Assembly (NCBI GenBank): GCA_964521085.1
Contig: CAZFPL010000014.1
Location: 6,040 to 70,039, forward strand
Length of the DNA stretch: 64,000 nucleotides
Direction of reading: 5' to 3'
From: JAFGKK01 sp964521085
Lineage (GTDB): Bacteria; Chloroflexota; Anaerolineae; Anaerolineales; RBG-16-64-43
The stretch's first letter is position 1. The number at the start of each line of letters is the position of its first letter. Below the pieces are notes generated by a model. That model ran no database searches. It had not been told where the DNA came from and worked only from the letters and a program-made list of their open reading frames with translations. A program made the translations under genes and the position numbers. Positions 17,881-26,746 of this stretch are shown piece after piece.

Positions 17881-18458
17881 TTTTCCTCCGCCACCGGACG
17901 AAGCGTTTGCAGAAGAACCGAACGCGCATAATGCAACCGCGACATCACCGTGCCGATCGGGATATCCAGCACATCCGAAATCTCCCGATACGAACAATCC
18001 TGATATTCTTTCAACACCAGCACCGCCCGGCTCGCTTCCGGCAGATCCAACACCGCCTTCCGCACCCGTCGGGCGCGTTCGCGACGCTCGACGCTTTCCT
18101 CCACCCGGTCGGGGGCCGGTTGTTCGACCGCATCCTGCAAGCCCGCCTCCGGTTTTCGGCTGCGAAGCGCGTCGATCGCGGCATGAACGGCGATCCGAAG
18201 GATCCAGGGCCGGAAGGATCCCCGCGGTTGGTAGCTTCCAAGGTGTTCCCATGCCCGCAGGAAAGCAATTTGGGCGGCATCCTCCGCCAGCATCGCATCT
18301 CCGCACATCCGGTACACCACATTGACCGCCAGGGGCCGATAACGCCGCACCAACTCGCAAAACGCGTCGCGGTCGCCATTTTTGGCAGCGATCGCCAATG
18401 GATTGTCATCGTAGAGATCGGTCCCGGCAGTCATCTTGGATCCTGTATCCGCATCCAT
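17877..18458 (-). CDS. ECF RNA polymerase sigma factor (SigE-like)
   Basis: 193 residues. Region 2 is recognisable (AFCELVRRYRPLAVNVVYRM, then EDAAQIAFLRAWEHL and RPWILRIAVHAAIDALR). Region 4 follows a short linker (LDLPEASRAVLVLKEY, then SYREISDVLDIPIGTVMSRL), which is the -35-binding helix-turn-helix. It is co-transcribed with its anti-sigma factor and a membrane protein. A second in-frame ATG at 18434 has a better ribosome site (AGGA), so the true protein may be eight residues shorter. The target promoters cannot be told from the sequence. Confidence 0.92.
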   Translation of the reverse strand: MDADTGSKMTAGTDLYDDNPLAIAAKNGDRDAFCELVRRYRPLAVNVVYRMCGDAMLAEDAAQIAFLRAWEHLGSYQPRGSFRPWILRIAVHAAIDALRSRKPEAGLQDAVEQPAPDRVEESVERRERARRVRKAVLDLPEASRAVLVLKEYQDCSYREISDVLDIPIGTVMSRLHYARSVLLQTLRPVAEEK

Positions 18459-18566
18459 ACTATTAAACAGGATTGGCGGTCAAAATATTCGGTTGGGGGG
18501 AAGATGGATTTTTTCGAGATTTTTAGCTAAAAAAGGGGGGTTTTGCTAATCCTATTTGTGCCTTCT

Positions 18567-18603
18567 GTGCTTTTTGTGGTGAATTTTTTACCACAGAAAG
18601 CAC
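18567..18603. repeat. Imperfect hairpin repeat (CACAGAAAGCAC type)
   Basis: A 14-bp stem with one mismatch (GTGCTTTTTGTGGT against ACCACAGAAAGCAC) and a 9-nt loop, flanked by further CACAGAAG/CACAAAA copies. This kind of short repeat is often dispersed in environmental genomes. It lies between mutY and the ECF operon, downstream of the mutY stop, and may act as a bidirectional terminator. Confidence 0.6.
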
Positions 18604-18640
18604 AAAATACACAAAAAAAATATTTTGGGAATTAGATTTT

Positions 18641-19720
18641 TTAAGAATTTCTTCCATATAGAGGATCAGCGGCGATATTCCCCGCCACGATCCGATCCGC
18701 TTTTCCCATCGGGAAATCCGCGAGGTCGCGGGTGCGGACCCAACGCACTTCCGCCGCGCCGATCGGCTTCGGCGCACCGCGTATCGAATCGCAGCGGAAG
18801 ACGTGCAGGGTGATGCGGAAGTGGCTGAAGGCGTGTTGTACGGCAAGGATTTTTTCGCGTACGCGCACCGATACACCCAGCTCTTCCTTTAATTCGCGCC
18901 GCAGACACTCCGGTAAACTTTCACCGCGCTCGCGTTTCCCGCCCGGGAATTCCCACATCCCGCCAAGCAGTTTGTCCTCGGGGCGCCGCGCGATTAAAAC
19001 CTTTCCCGCGCGGAGGATCACCGCCGCGGTTACGTCGAAGTGCGGGATGGAGGCGGGCTCTGCGTGAAGGGGCAGGCGGGTTTGGATCCCCAACCTTTTC
19101 GATACGCAATACTTCGCGATGGGGCACTTCGCGCAAAGCGGCTGCTGCGGGGCGCACACAAGCTGACCAAGATCCATAAGCGCCTGAAAAAATGCGCCGG
19201 GGACGGCCGTGCCCCTTGCCTTGTGATAAAGATCCGCAAGGTCCTTATGTGAGCGTACGTCTCCGATCCGCCGACGGTAGGCATACACGCGGGTCAAGAT
19301 CCGCCGCGCATTGGCATCGAGCGCGGCGACGGGTTCATCGTATGCAATGGAGGCGATCGCAGCGGCGGTGTAACGACCGACGCCCGGGAGTTTCTCCCAT
19401 TCCGCCGCATTCCGCGGAAGCCGGCCCCCGCGGTCATCCCGGATTTTTCCTGCGGCCCGGTGCAGATTCCGGGCGCGGGAGTAGTAGCCGAGTCCTTCCC
19501 AGATTTTTAAAACAGATTGAAGCTTGGAACGCGAGAGGCGCTTTGCGGTAGGAAATTCTTCCAGGAAGCGCCGGTAGTAGGGGATGACCGTCTCGACCCG
19601 CGTCTGCTGAAGCATGATCTCGCTGACCCAGATCCGATAGGGATTGCGCGTGCGCCTCCAGGGAAGCGCGCGGGCGCGGCGGCGCGACCAGGCGATTAAT
19701 TTTCCGGAGAGGAAAGCCAT
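18641..19720 (-). CDS. mutY: A/G-specific adenine glycosylase with fused NUDIX-like domain
   Basis: 359 residues. MutY removes adenine opposite 8-oxoguanine. The catalytic Glu34 lies in EIMLQQTRV. The helix-hairpin-helix is LPGVGRYTAAAI and the catalytic Asp is in LDANARRI. Four cysteines in C-x6-C-x2-C-x5-C spacing (VCAPQQPLCAKCPIAKYC) bind the 4Fe-4S cluster. The C-terminal domain has a full NUDIX box (GGKRERGESLPECLRRELKE with EELG), as in MutY proteins that read 8-oxoG there. Its start codon overlaps the sbcC stop by one base (TGATG), so it is the last gene of a repair operon. Confidence 0.95.
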   Translation of the reverse strand: MAFLSGKLIAWSRRRARALPWRRTRNPYRIWVSEIMLQQTRVETVIPYYRRFLEEFPTAKRLSRSKLQSVLKIWEGLGYYSRARNLHRAAGKIRDDRGGRLPRNAAEWEKLPGVGRYTAAAIASIAYDEPVAALDANARRILTRVYAYRRRIGDVRSHKDLADLYHKARGTAVPGAFFQALMDLGQLVCAPQQPLCAKCPIAKYCVSKRLGIQTRLPLHAEPASIPHFDVTAAVILRAGKVLIARRPEDKLLGGMWEFPGGKRERGESLPECLRRELKEELGVSVRVREKILAVQHAFSHFRITLHVFRCDSIRGAPKPIGAAEVRWVRTRDLADFPMGKADRIVAGNIAADPLYGRNS

Positions 19721-21816
19721 CAGAGCACGCGGACGTTCGACCCGGCGGGGGTCTTGGTGACTTCGATCCGCGCCGGGAAGGCGTCGCGCAGTTCGTCGAG
19801 GTGGGTGATGACGAGGATGCGGTCGAAATCATTCTGGACGGATTGGATCGCGGCGACGAGCCGCTCGCGCCCGGCCGAATCCTGCGTGCCGAATCCCTCA
19901 TCGATGAACAGCGCGCGCAGTTGGGCGCCCGCGCGGCGGGCGAGCAGTTTGGAGAGCGCAATGCGGACGGCGAAGTTGATTCGGAAAGCCTCGCCGCCGG
20001 AATACATTTCGTAGGCGCGGGTTCCGAGCTCATCCGATATTTTCAACTCGAGTGTGTCGCGCGCGTCGCCGCTTTTAGTCTCGCGCTGGGTTTCCATCCG
20101 CAGCCGCATGCGCCCGCCGCTCATCTCGGAAAGCAGGCGGTTGGCTTCCAGTTCGACTTCGGGGACGACCGTCTCGATGATCATGGTGGGAACGCCGCGT
20201 TTGCCAAAGGCTTCGCGCAGCTCTTCGAAAACCGACATTCCGCGCCGGACGCCGTCCAATTCCGCGCGGCCGGCTTCCCGCTGGCGGGCGATCTCGTCCA
20301 GCGCGGCGAGGATCTGGCGCGCCCCGCCCACGCGTTCATCGGCCAGCCGTTTTTCCAGGCGCGCCCGTTCGAGCCGGCCGCGCAGGCTTTCGGAATCAGC
20401 CAGACCGGCTCCGGCCTTCCCGAGCTGGTCTTGAATCTTTTTAAAGGAAGCATTCTCATCCAACAGCGTCTTTTGCCAGCGCGCAACCCGTTCCTGTGCG
20501 GCGGGGAGCTTCGCCTGCGCGTCCTTGGCCGCCTTCAGCGAGGATTCCATCTCCGCCAGTTTCCGCTCGAGCGCAGGCAGGGCCTGCAGGGCGGCTTGAA
20601 GCGCGGACGAATCCTTTTGCAAGGCTTCCAGCTCGGCGGCGAGATCCTTGAGTCTTGCCGTGTTGGATTTGTATTTCTCGCGCCGGGTGCTGATCTCGCG
20701 TTTGAGTTCCTCCACCACGCGCTTGCGGTGTTCCGGTGTAAGCGGCCGGCCGCAGGTCGGGCATTCCGGCGCGGTGGAGGTCTCCAGCGTCTCCAGGCGC
20801 TTCTTAAGCGGTTCGGTTTGCGGGGCGAGCGCGTCGTTTTCACCGCGCAGAGTCCCGATCAGGCCGCTGAGCTCATGGATTTGGGTCTGGATTTTTTCCC
20901 GCTCGATCTGGCGCAAGGCGAGCGCTTCCCGCTCGGCGCCTGTTTCTGCCGCCTGCTTTTCCAGCGCGGCGGGGTCGGCCCTCCGGCCAAGCCCCTCCCA
21001 TTCCATCCGCGCATCGTTCAGCTCGCGCTCGGCGGTTTGACTGCGCCGCGCGGTCTCCTCCGCCTGGCGCTCAAGGTCGGCGCGGACCGCACGCTGCTGC
21101 TCAATCGCCGCCCAGGATTTTTCGAGCTCGGCGAGGATTTTCGTGTCGACTCCGGCCTGCTTCTCCGCATCCGCGAGTTGCCGCTCGTACTCATCGCGGC
21201 GCGAAAGCTCCCGTTCCATCTCCGTCATCCGGTTTTCGATCCGCTCGGCCTTCTCGCGGTTTTGGCGTATTTTTTCCTTGGCGCGTTCCTCGAACCGTTC
21301 CCACCGGTCGAGGCCGAGGATCGCGGCGAGGATCTGAGTCCGCTGGAACGGCGGCTTGGCCGTGAACTCATCGGCGTGACCCTGGGCCAGAAGCGCGGAA
21401 TTGATGAACGTGTCGTAATCCATCCGAAGCAGGTGATCGATCCGATCCTGAGTCCCGCGCATCGTCGCTTCCGAGAGTCCGCGCCAGGAGCCTGCAGCCG
21501 GATCCCAGACCTGTAATTCAAGCAGGGAAAGCGCGGTCTTTTTTTCGATGCTGCGCTGGCGGATCACCAGATAGCGGGTGCCTGCCATTTCAAATTCCAA
21601 TGCAACCCTTGTTTCGCGGAGGTTCTGATAAATCAGGTCGTCGGCGGAGGGGGAGCGGGCTTTGCCCCACAGCGCCCAGGTGATTGCATCCAGAAGCGAA
21701 GATTTTCCGGCGCCGTTTTCGCCGGAAATACACGCAACGTGGATTCCCTCCAGATTGAGAGGATCCGGATCGCGGTAGGCGAGGAAATTGTGGAGCTCGA
21801 GCTTAACGGGGATCAT
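19720..21816 (-). CDS. sbcC: SbcC/Rad50-type SMC-like exonuclease ATPase
   Basis: 698 residues, shorter than E. coli SbcC but normal for the Rad50-like form. Walker A GENGAGKSS is at 32-40. Two long coiled-coil arms flank a zinc-hook CPTC (352-355). The C-terminal half has the ABC signature (YSGGEAFRINFA) and Walker B (LRALFIDEGFGTQD). It acts with SbcD to trim DNA hairpins and double-strand ends. The ATG at 21816 (MIPVKLELHNF) is chosen because the ATPase fold starts there; the upstream in-frame stretch is repeat-rich and non-coding in appearance. The ribosome site is weak. Confidence 0.93.
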   Translation of the reverse strand: MIPVKLELHNFLAYRDPDPLNLEGIHVACISGENGAGKSSLLDAITWALWGKARSPSADDLIYQNLRETRVALEFEMAGTRYLVIRQRSIEKKTALSLLELQVWDPAAGSWRGLSEATMRGTQDRIDHLLRMDYDTFINSALLAQGHADEFTAKPPFQRTQILAAILGLDRWERFEERAKEKIRQNREKAERIENRMTEMERELSRRDEYERQLADAEKQAGVDTKILAELEKSWAAIEQQRAVRADLERQAEETARRSQTAERELNDARMEWEGLGRRADPAALEKQAAETGAEREALALRQIEREKIQTQIHELSGLIGTLRGENDALAPQTEPLKKRLETLETSTAPECPTCGRPLTPEHRKRVVEELKREISTRREKYKSNTARLKDLAAELEALQKDSSALQAALQALPALERKLAEMESSLKAAKDAQAKLPAAQERVARWQKTLLDENASFKKIQDQLGKAGAGLADSESLRGRLERARLEKRLADERVGGARQILAALDEIARQREAGRAELDGVRRGMSVFEELREAFGKRGVPTMIIETVVPEVELEANRLLSEMSGGRMRLRMETQRETKSGDARDTLELKISDELGTRAYEMYSGGEAFRINFAVRIALSKLLARRAGAQLRALFIDEGFGTQDSAGRERLVAAIQSVQNDFDRILVITHLDELRDAFPARIEVTKTPAGSNVRVL

Positions 21817-21861
21817 GGTGGTATGGGATCGAACTTTCCTTTTAAGTTTGCTAGTTCTCTC

Positions 21862-22017
21862 TGACCATCGACCATGGACGATGGACCATGTCGATGGTTT
21901 GATCTTGATTGTTTCTTCCCGATTCACACACTGCTTGCTCATTTTTAACTTGGGAATCTGGAAAAGCCATCGCATGCCTACCATCGGCGATAATCCATGG
22001 TCTATGGTCCATGGTCG
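21862..22017. repeat. Interrupted CCATGG/GGACCATGG-type repeats between sbcD and sbcC
   Basis: Two clusters of short overlapping repeats (CCATCGACCATGGACGATGG at about 21865, and CCATGGTCTATGGTCCATGG at 21994) sit at the two ends of the sbcD-sbcC gap. The second runs into the last codons and stop of sbcD. They are tandem and self-complementary, so could form hairpins. They look like a dispersed repeat family rather than regulatory sites. Confidence 0.65.
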
Positions 22018-23246
22018 GTTTCTTCTTTCATCATCTCATCCGCCGCCTGCAGCAGTTCGGCTATCCGTTTCTCATCAACTCCCTTGGATAGAAAATAGCG
22101 CGAAAGCAGTTCAAGCGGGGTGAGTGATTCGGCGCTGTCGATCCCCAGGCGGGCGCGGGCTTCCTCGCGCACTTCCAGTTGGATGGCCAGGTGCGAGGCG
22201 CCCTCCGCCGCCTTGTGGATGGCGCGCTCGTCGAGCAAACCGGCCTGCTCGCCGGTCATCGAGACGATCACGCGCACAATTGCATCCGCGAGGTCCGGCT
22301 TGCGGAGTGCGATCGCATCCAGCACCGCCGGCGTGGGCTGATCCTCGGTCCGGACATTGACCCGGATGGTGTGGAACGGGCGCGCGCGGACGGGGACAAA
22401 CTCCACCTCGGTTTTACCGCGCGAGATTTCCGTAAAACAGAATCCCTTCGGCTCGTTCTCCTCGCCGAAATCGATTCGCTCGAGCGAACCGGCGTAGATC
22501 ACCGGCGGGACCCCGTTCTCCCCCTTCGTAAGATTCTGGTGTTTATGGATGTGCCCGAGCGCGACGTAATCCCAGGCGCTGTCTGCCACCGCGCTTTTCA
22601 ACACGGCCACATCGCTGCCGAGCATCACCGTGCGCTCGGATCCGAACACCGAGCCGGAAATGGTGAAGTGTCCGGCCAGCACCCGCGGCGCATTCTGCCC
22701 GGCGGCCCGTTCGGAGAACTCGCGGATATATCGGGTCACCGTGTCGCGCAGCGCCAGCTCGAGCTCGGGCAGGGATTTTGCCTTGTGCTCCTCATCGACC
22801 AGGAGGCGATTACGGGAAGGATAGGGCATCCAGGCGAGGAAGACCGGTCCGGATGCCGTCTGCACCAGGCGCGTATCGGGCTTGTTGCCGACAATCACGT
22901 TGGGGATATCGAGCACCTGGTAGATATCCAGGCTGGTGGCTTTGGAGACCGTACCGGGAAGATCGTGGTTTCCCACCAGAAGCAGGGTCGGAATTTTATC
23001 GGCGAGGCGTTTGATGCGGCGGGCGAACTCGCGCTGCTGGGTGGGCTCCGGGTCGCGGGTTTTAAACGCGTCGCCGGCGAAGATGGCCAGGTCGGCCTTG
23101 TGCGATAGCGCGTAGTCGATCACTTCGTCGAGCCGGTCGAGGAAATCCCGCGTGCGCGAGGAGGTGCCGGTGGCGGGATCCAGCTTCCCGTAATTTTCCA
23201 TTCCGACGTGCAGGTCGGCGAAGTGGACGAGGCGGATGGGCGGCAT
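22002..23246 (-). CDS. sbcD: SbcD/Mre11-type nuclease subunit
   Basis: 414 residues. A calcineurin-like metallophosphoesterase carries the motifs FADLHVG, FAGDAFKT, LLVGNHDLPG, LAGHFTISG and LGHIHKHQ, which supply the two-metal centre. The C-terminal third is the capping domain that binds SbcC. The pair sbcD-sbcC is followed by mutY in the same direction, with the only sizeable gap (185 nt) holding repeats. The last residues (EETDHGP) are encoded by the repeat cluster at 21994-22017, so the C-terminus may have been altered by repeat insertion. The ribosome site upstream of 23246 is weak. Confidence 0.93.
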   Translation of the reverse strand: MPPIRLVHFADLHVGMENYGKLDPATGTSSRTRDFLDRLDEVIDYALSHKADLAIFAGDAFKTRDPEPTQQREFARRIKRLADKIPTLLLVGNHDLPGTVSKATSLDIYQVLDIPNVIVGNKPDTRLVQTASGPVFLAWMPYPSRNRLLVDEEHKAKSLPELELALRDTVTRYIREFSERAAGQNAPRVLAGHFTISGSVFGSERTVMLGSDVAVLKSAVADSAWDYVALGHIHKHQNLTKGENGVPPVIYAGSLERIDFGEENEPKGFCFTEISRGKTEVEFVPVRARPFHTIRVNVRTEDQPTPAVLDAIALRKPDLADAIVRVIVSMTGEQAGLLDERAIHKAAEGASHLAIQLEVREEARARLGIDSAESLTPLELLSRYFLSKGVDEKRIAELLQAADEMMKEETDHGP

Positions 23247-23331
23247 AGGGGAATTGTATCAAGAATACCGAACGTCCCCGCGATGAAATTTGAAATCCTA
23301 TAGCGCGGAAGCACGAACAGGCAGACCCGTC

Positions 23332-24600
23332 TTATCGTTCTTCCGGCGCCTTGCGGGAGCGAAAACCGCGGTACATCAGCAGATCGTAGACGATTTTCAA
23401 TCCGCCGGAGAGAAAGAACGGCACGCTGATCAGAGCGGGGATGGAGAGGAATATTCCGGCCAAGGAGGGGGAAAGCGCCGCGCCCACGGAACGGGCGATG
23501 GTGGTGACCCCCGAGGCGGCCGAGCGTTCGTCGGGGGCGACAACCGCCATCGTGTACGACTGGCGCGCGGGCACGTCCATCTGCGAAATGCTGAACCGCG
23601 CCAGGAGTACGCCGATCGCCGCCGGGAGGGACGGCATCAGCGGGACGAGCATCAAAAGCACGTTCGACGGGATGTGGGTAAAGACCATGGTGTTGATCAG
23701 GCCGAATCTCCGCGCCAGCCGTCCGGAAAGCAGGGCCGAGATCCCGGCCAGGAGGTTGGCGCCGAAGAAAATGCTGCCGATGATGCCCGGCTGCACCCCA
23801 AAGCGGATATAGAACCAATATGCAATCATGCTCTGGACGATAAATCCGCCCGCGAACGCATCGAGCGCGAACAGGGAGCTCAGTTGCAATACCGCGTTTC
23901 TCGATTTATGCAGACCCAGGGTGCGTTTGACGGAAGGGCCTGCATCTTCCTTCCGGACTTCGATGCTGGCCGATAAAAACGAGAAGAGCACCGCCAGAAC
24001 CGTTCCTCCCAGGGCATATCCCGCCAACACGACGCGGTAAGAATCGGCGGCGGCCCAACCGCTCTGCTGGAGGACTTGCGATAACCAGCCTCCGGCCAGC
24101 GAGCCGATTGCGGTGGCGAATGATCCGGAGAGGTTGTACCAGGCAAAGGTCTGGGTGCGGCGGTCATCCGGCAGGAGTTGGGTCAACCCGGCCTGCTCGA
24201 CCGAAAGGAAGGGACCGATCTCGTAGCCGCTCGGGCTGATCACTCCAATGATCGCCGCCGCCATCAGCAGGAGGGGATTGTGGGTGAGGATGAACACGAC
24301 GCCCGCGCCGATCATGAGCAAGGCGCCGACGATGAGCGTGCGCCGCCGGCCGAAGCGGTCGGCGGACGTGGTCAGCCAAAGCGAAATCCCAGCATCCCCG
24401 AACAAAGTCAGCGTAAAGAGCAGACCGATTTGCGCCTCGTCCAATCCGATCTGCGCCAGGTAAAGCGCCAACACAACGGAGAGGAAACCGTAGCAGAACA
24501 GGCGCACGATACGGGTCGTGAACAGAAGACGGATTTCCGCATCCTGCCGGGAAACAATTGCGGGATCCGAAACCGGCTGACGGCGAATGGAATCGCTCAT
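23332..24600 (-). CDS. MFS transporter
   Basis: 422 residues with about 12 hydrophobic helices and the MFS loop 2-3 signature (DRFGRRRTLIVGALLM). The central cytoplasmic loop is charged (SASIEVRKEDAGPSVKRTLG). The ATG at 24600 overlaps the stop of the upstream ChrB-domain gene as ATGA, so the two are translationally coupled. The substrate cannot be told from the sequence. The coupling to a chromate-resistance domain protein makes metal or oxyanion efflux possible, but this is only inference from context. Confidence 0.85.
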   Translation of the reverse strand: MSDSIRRQPVSDPAIVSRQDAEIRLLFTTRIVRLFCYGFLSVVLALYLAQIGLDEAQIGLLFTLTLFGDAGISLWLTTSADRFGRRRTLIVGALLMIGAGVVFILTHNPLLLMAAAIIGVISPSGYEIGPFLSVEQAGLTQLLPDDRRTQTFAWYNLSGSFATAIGSLAGGWLSQVLQQSGWAAADSYRVVLAGYALGGTVLAVLFSFLSASIEVRKEDAGPSVKRTLGLHKSRNAVLQLSSLFALDAFAGGFIVQSMIAYWFYIRFGVQPGIIGSIFFGANLLAGISALLSGRLARRFGLINTMVFTHIPSNVLLMLVPLMPSLPAAIGVLLARFSISQMDVPARQSYTMAVVAPDERSAASGVTTIARSVGAALSPSLAGIFLSIPALISVPFFLSGGLKIVYDLLMYRGFRSRKAPEER

Positions 24601-25031
24601 GGCCTGGCCGCCTCGAGACGGCACCAGGCATAGAGCGAATCGTAGACTTCGAACTGGCGCTCCAGGTTTTCCCGATCCTCGGGGAAGCGCAGGCTGTACC
24701 CGACGGCGATGGCGTCTAAGCCGCGCCCGATGGGATCCTTGTCGCGGTCGTCGGAAATATCCGCCGCGTGGACGATCTTCGCCAAGCGGAGCAAGCCCGG
24801 CTCCTTCAATCCGTATTTCAGGACGATCGACTCGAACGAGCAGCGTCCTTCCGCATGGCCGAGTTCGACACCGGGCGCGTCAAACGGAATCGCGCCGGTA
24901 TCCTTGACTGTTTTCTCGATGCTCTCGGCGGGGACGAACAGGAACTCGGCCTCGCTGTCGATGAAGCGGGTGATCAGCCACGGACAGGCGACGCGGTCCA
25001 CATGAACATGCGAACGGGTGACCCACAGCAT
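24597..25031 (-). CDS. Chromate resistance protein, ChrB C-terminal domain
   Basis: 144 residues. The sequence (WVTRSHVHVDRVACPWLITR, DSEAEFLFVPAE, then ELGHAEGRCSFE and LAKIVHAADI) matches the ChrB C-terminal domain as I know it, including the paired acid/histidine pattern. It is a standalone domain, without the N-terminal regulatory half of full ChrB. AGGGAGG precedes the ATG at 25031. The next gene (MFS) overlaps its stop. No chrA transporter is seen nearby. Confidence 0.85.
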   Translation of the reverse strand: MLWVTRSHVHVDRVACPWLITRFIDSEAEFLFVPAESIEKTVKDTGAIPFDAPGVELGHAEGRCSFESIVLKYGLKEPGLLRLAKIVHAADISDDRDKDPIGRGLDAIAVGYSLRFPEDRENLERQFEVYDSLYAWCRLEAARP

Positions 25032-25150
25032 GGGGAACCTCCCTGCGGTGCTTCCCGATTAAGGGAAAATCATATTGCGAACAATGGTCATTCGCAAATG
25101 GCTCCGGCGGATGCAGAGGCTGAGTCACTCCATATGCCGCGCTCCGCTGA

Positions 25151-26746
25151 TCATGGACGGACGGCACTCCGCCGGCGGAACACTCCGAAAATGTAGCCAT
25201 CCCTGTATTGCGACTCGGTAAAAGCAGCCGTCGATACATCCAGCCATGCCGGTTGATTCGGTTCCGGCACGCGCGCGAGGAAAACGGCGACAAGCGCATA
25301 TTGCTGCAGGACCGGATCGGATACCTGTTCCAAACCCGCGGCGGTCGGCCGGCCCTGCGGATCCACCCACGTGGCGATGAATTCCGGCTGCCGGCCGAGC
25401 ACGTATTCCGGATCAAACTTCTCGTGGCCCGCCAGGCCGCCGCCCAACCCCGCGACATCCATGTGGGCGATATGGAGATCCATCAGCCCATACATATCCA
25501 GGGTCGGCATGTCCGTATGATAGGGGATGATCCCGGCCGCGCCGACCGCCACGACGTCATCCCGGGAAGCGTTTTGCGCGAGCCACTCCGCCGCCGTCCA
25601 CCAGGCGCGGTTCATCGAATCCTCCAGGGCGCGGTAGGCGGCCCCCTCGAAGAAGGAAAGTCCGCCGATAAGGATCAACACCGCCAAGGTGACGGAAGAT
25701 TGCAGGAAGCGCCGCCGGACGGAAAAAGCGGCCAAGCCGACGAAACCCAGGACAGCCAACCAGGGAAAGACAACGACCAGGAAACGCGGACCGAAGGTCT
25801 GCCAATCATCGCCGCCGATGACCACCAGGTAGAAGAAATAGGCGGATAAGGCTGCGAGGAGTGTGGGAACACCGCGCTGCTTTACGACGCGGAATGCGAA
25901 CACCGCCCAAAGCGAGAGCGGCAGATACAGGAGCAACATCTCATTTCGCAGATACGACAAACCCCGGCTGACAGCGGCCAGGCTGATCCCACCGGCCTTG
26001 GCGTAGAAGGTATTGGGGAAAAGGTAACCGAAATAGCCGTACCGCCAGGCGAAATAGGGAACAAAGATCACGCTGAAGACGATCAGCCGAATCACCGCGC
26101 CCCGGAGCACCGCAGCCGGCTTCTCGCCCCGCACCCCGCGCTCGATACTCCACGCACCGACGATCACCACAAAAAAATAAAGGCCTTCCGGCCGGGTTAG
26201 AGCCGCCAGCGCAAGGGAGAGCGCGGCCAGGATTCCGGCCCAGGGTTCCCGTACACCGAGTTCCAGCCACACAGCCAGGCATAACCATAGCGAGAACATC
26301 CACACTTCCATTCCCGACAGGGCAAAGCGCGGCAGGCCGGCGGTCAGGGAAAGGATGAGCGCGGGAACGATCCGTCCCAGGCTATGGCCGGGAAGAAGAG
26401 TCCCGGTCAACTTCCACGTCAACAGAAGAACCATCACGCCGCAGATTATCCCGAGGCCTTTGGAAGCATCGACGAAATCAATCCCCAACCGCGCGGCACC
26501 GGCCAGGATCACGGTCCATAGGAAATTGGTGTACCCTTCCACGCGCTCCCCGGGGTTGAAGACCAATCCCTCCCCGGCGTTCAGGTTTCTGGCATAGCGG
26601 AATGAAATAAAAGCGTCATCCAAGACCACATAGCGGCCGTTATCCATCTCCCAAACCCGGAACAAGAAAATAGCAATCGGCAGCAGGATGAGCCATCCCG
26701 CGCGGATGGAAACCCCGCCCGGTCCGTTGACCCGCTCTTCATTCAT
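25151..26746 (-). CDS. Polytopic glycosyltransferase-like membrane protein (GT-C type)
   Basis: 531 residues with about ten hydrophobic segments. The N-terminal loop has the acidic motif DDAFISFRYARN followed by GEGLVFNPGERVEGYTNFLW, which is typical of the lipid-linked-sugar mannosyl/arabinosyltransferase relatives common in Chloroflexota and Actinobacteria. The C-terminal soluble part (about 390-531) has a conserved MYGLMD and a final GVFRRR tail. The acceptor is unknown. Its start overlaps the stop of the upstream sulfatase-fold gene by 8 nt (ATGAATGA), so they are probably one operon acting on envelope glycans. Confidence 0.8.
   Translation of the reverse strand: MNEERVNGPGGVSIRAGWLILLPIAIFLFRVWEMDNGRYVVLDDAFISFRYARNLNAGEGLVFNPGERVEGYTNFLWTVILAGAARLGIDFVDASKGLGIICGVMVLLLTWKLTGTLLPGHSLGRIVPALILSLTAGLPRFALSGMEVWMFSLWLCLAVWLELGVREPWAGILAALSLALAALTRPEGLYFFVVIVGAWSIERGVRGEKPAAVLRGAVIRLIVFSVIFVPYFAWRYGYFGYLFPNTFYAKAGGISLAAVSRGLSYLRNEMLLLYLPLSLWAVFAFRVVKQRGVPTLLAALSAYFFYLVVIGGDDWQTFGPRFLVVVFPWLAVLGFVGLAAFSVRRRFLQSSVTLAVLILIGGLSFFEGAAYRALEDSMNRAWWTAAEWLAQNASRDDVVAVGAAGIIPYHTDMPTLDMYGLMDLHIAHMDVAGLGGGLAGHEKFDPEYVLGRQPEFIATWVDPQGRPTAAGLEQVSDPVLQQYALVAVFLARVPEPNQPAWLDVSTAAFTESQYRDGYIFGVFRRRSAVRP

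Noticed and set aside
19801..21516. Long plus-strand frame opposite sbcC
   Set aside because: The minus strand encodes intact Walker A, zinc hook, signature and Walker B; the plus frame has no motif.
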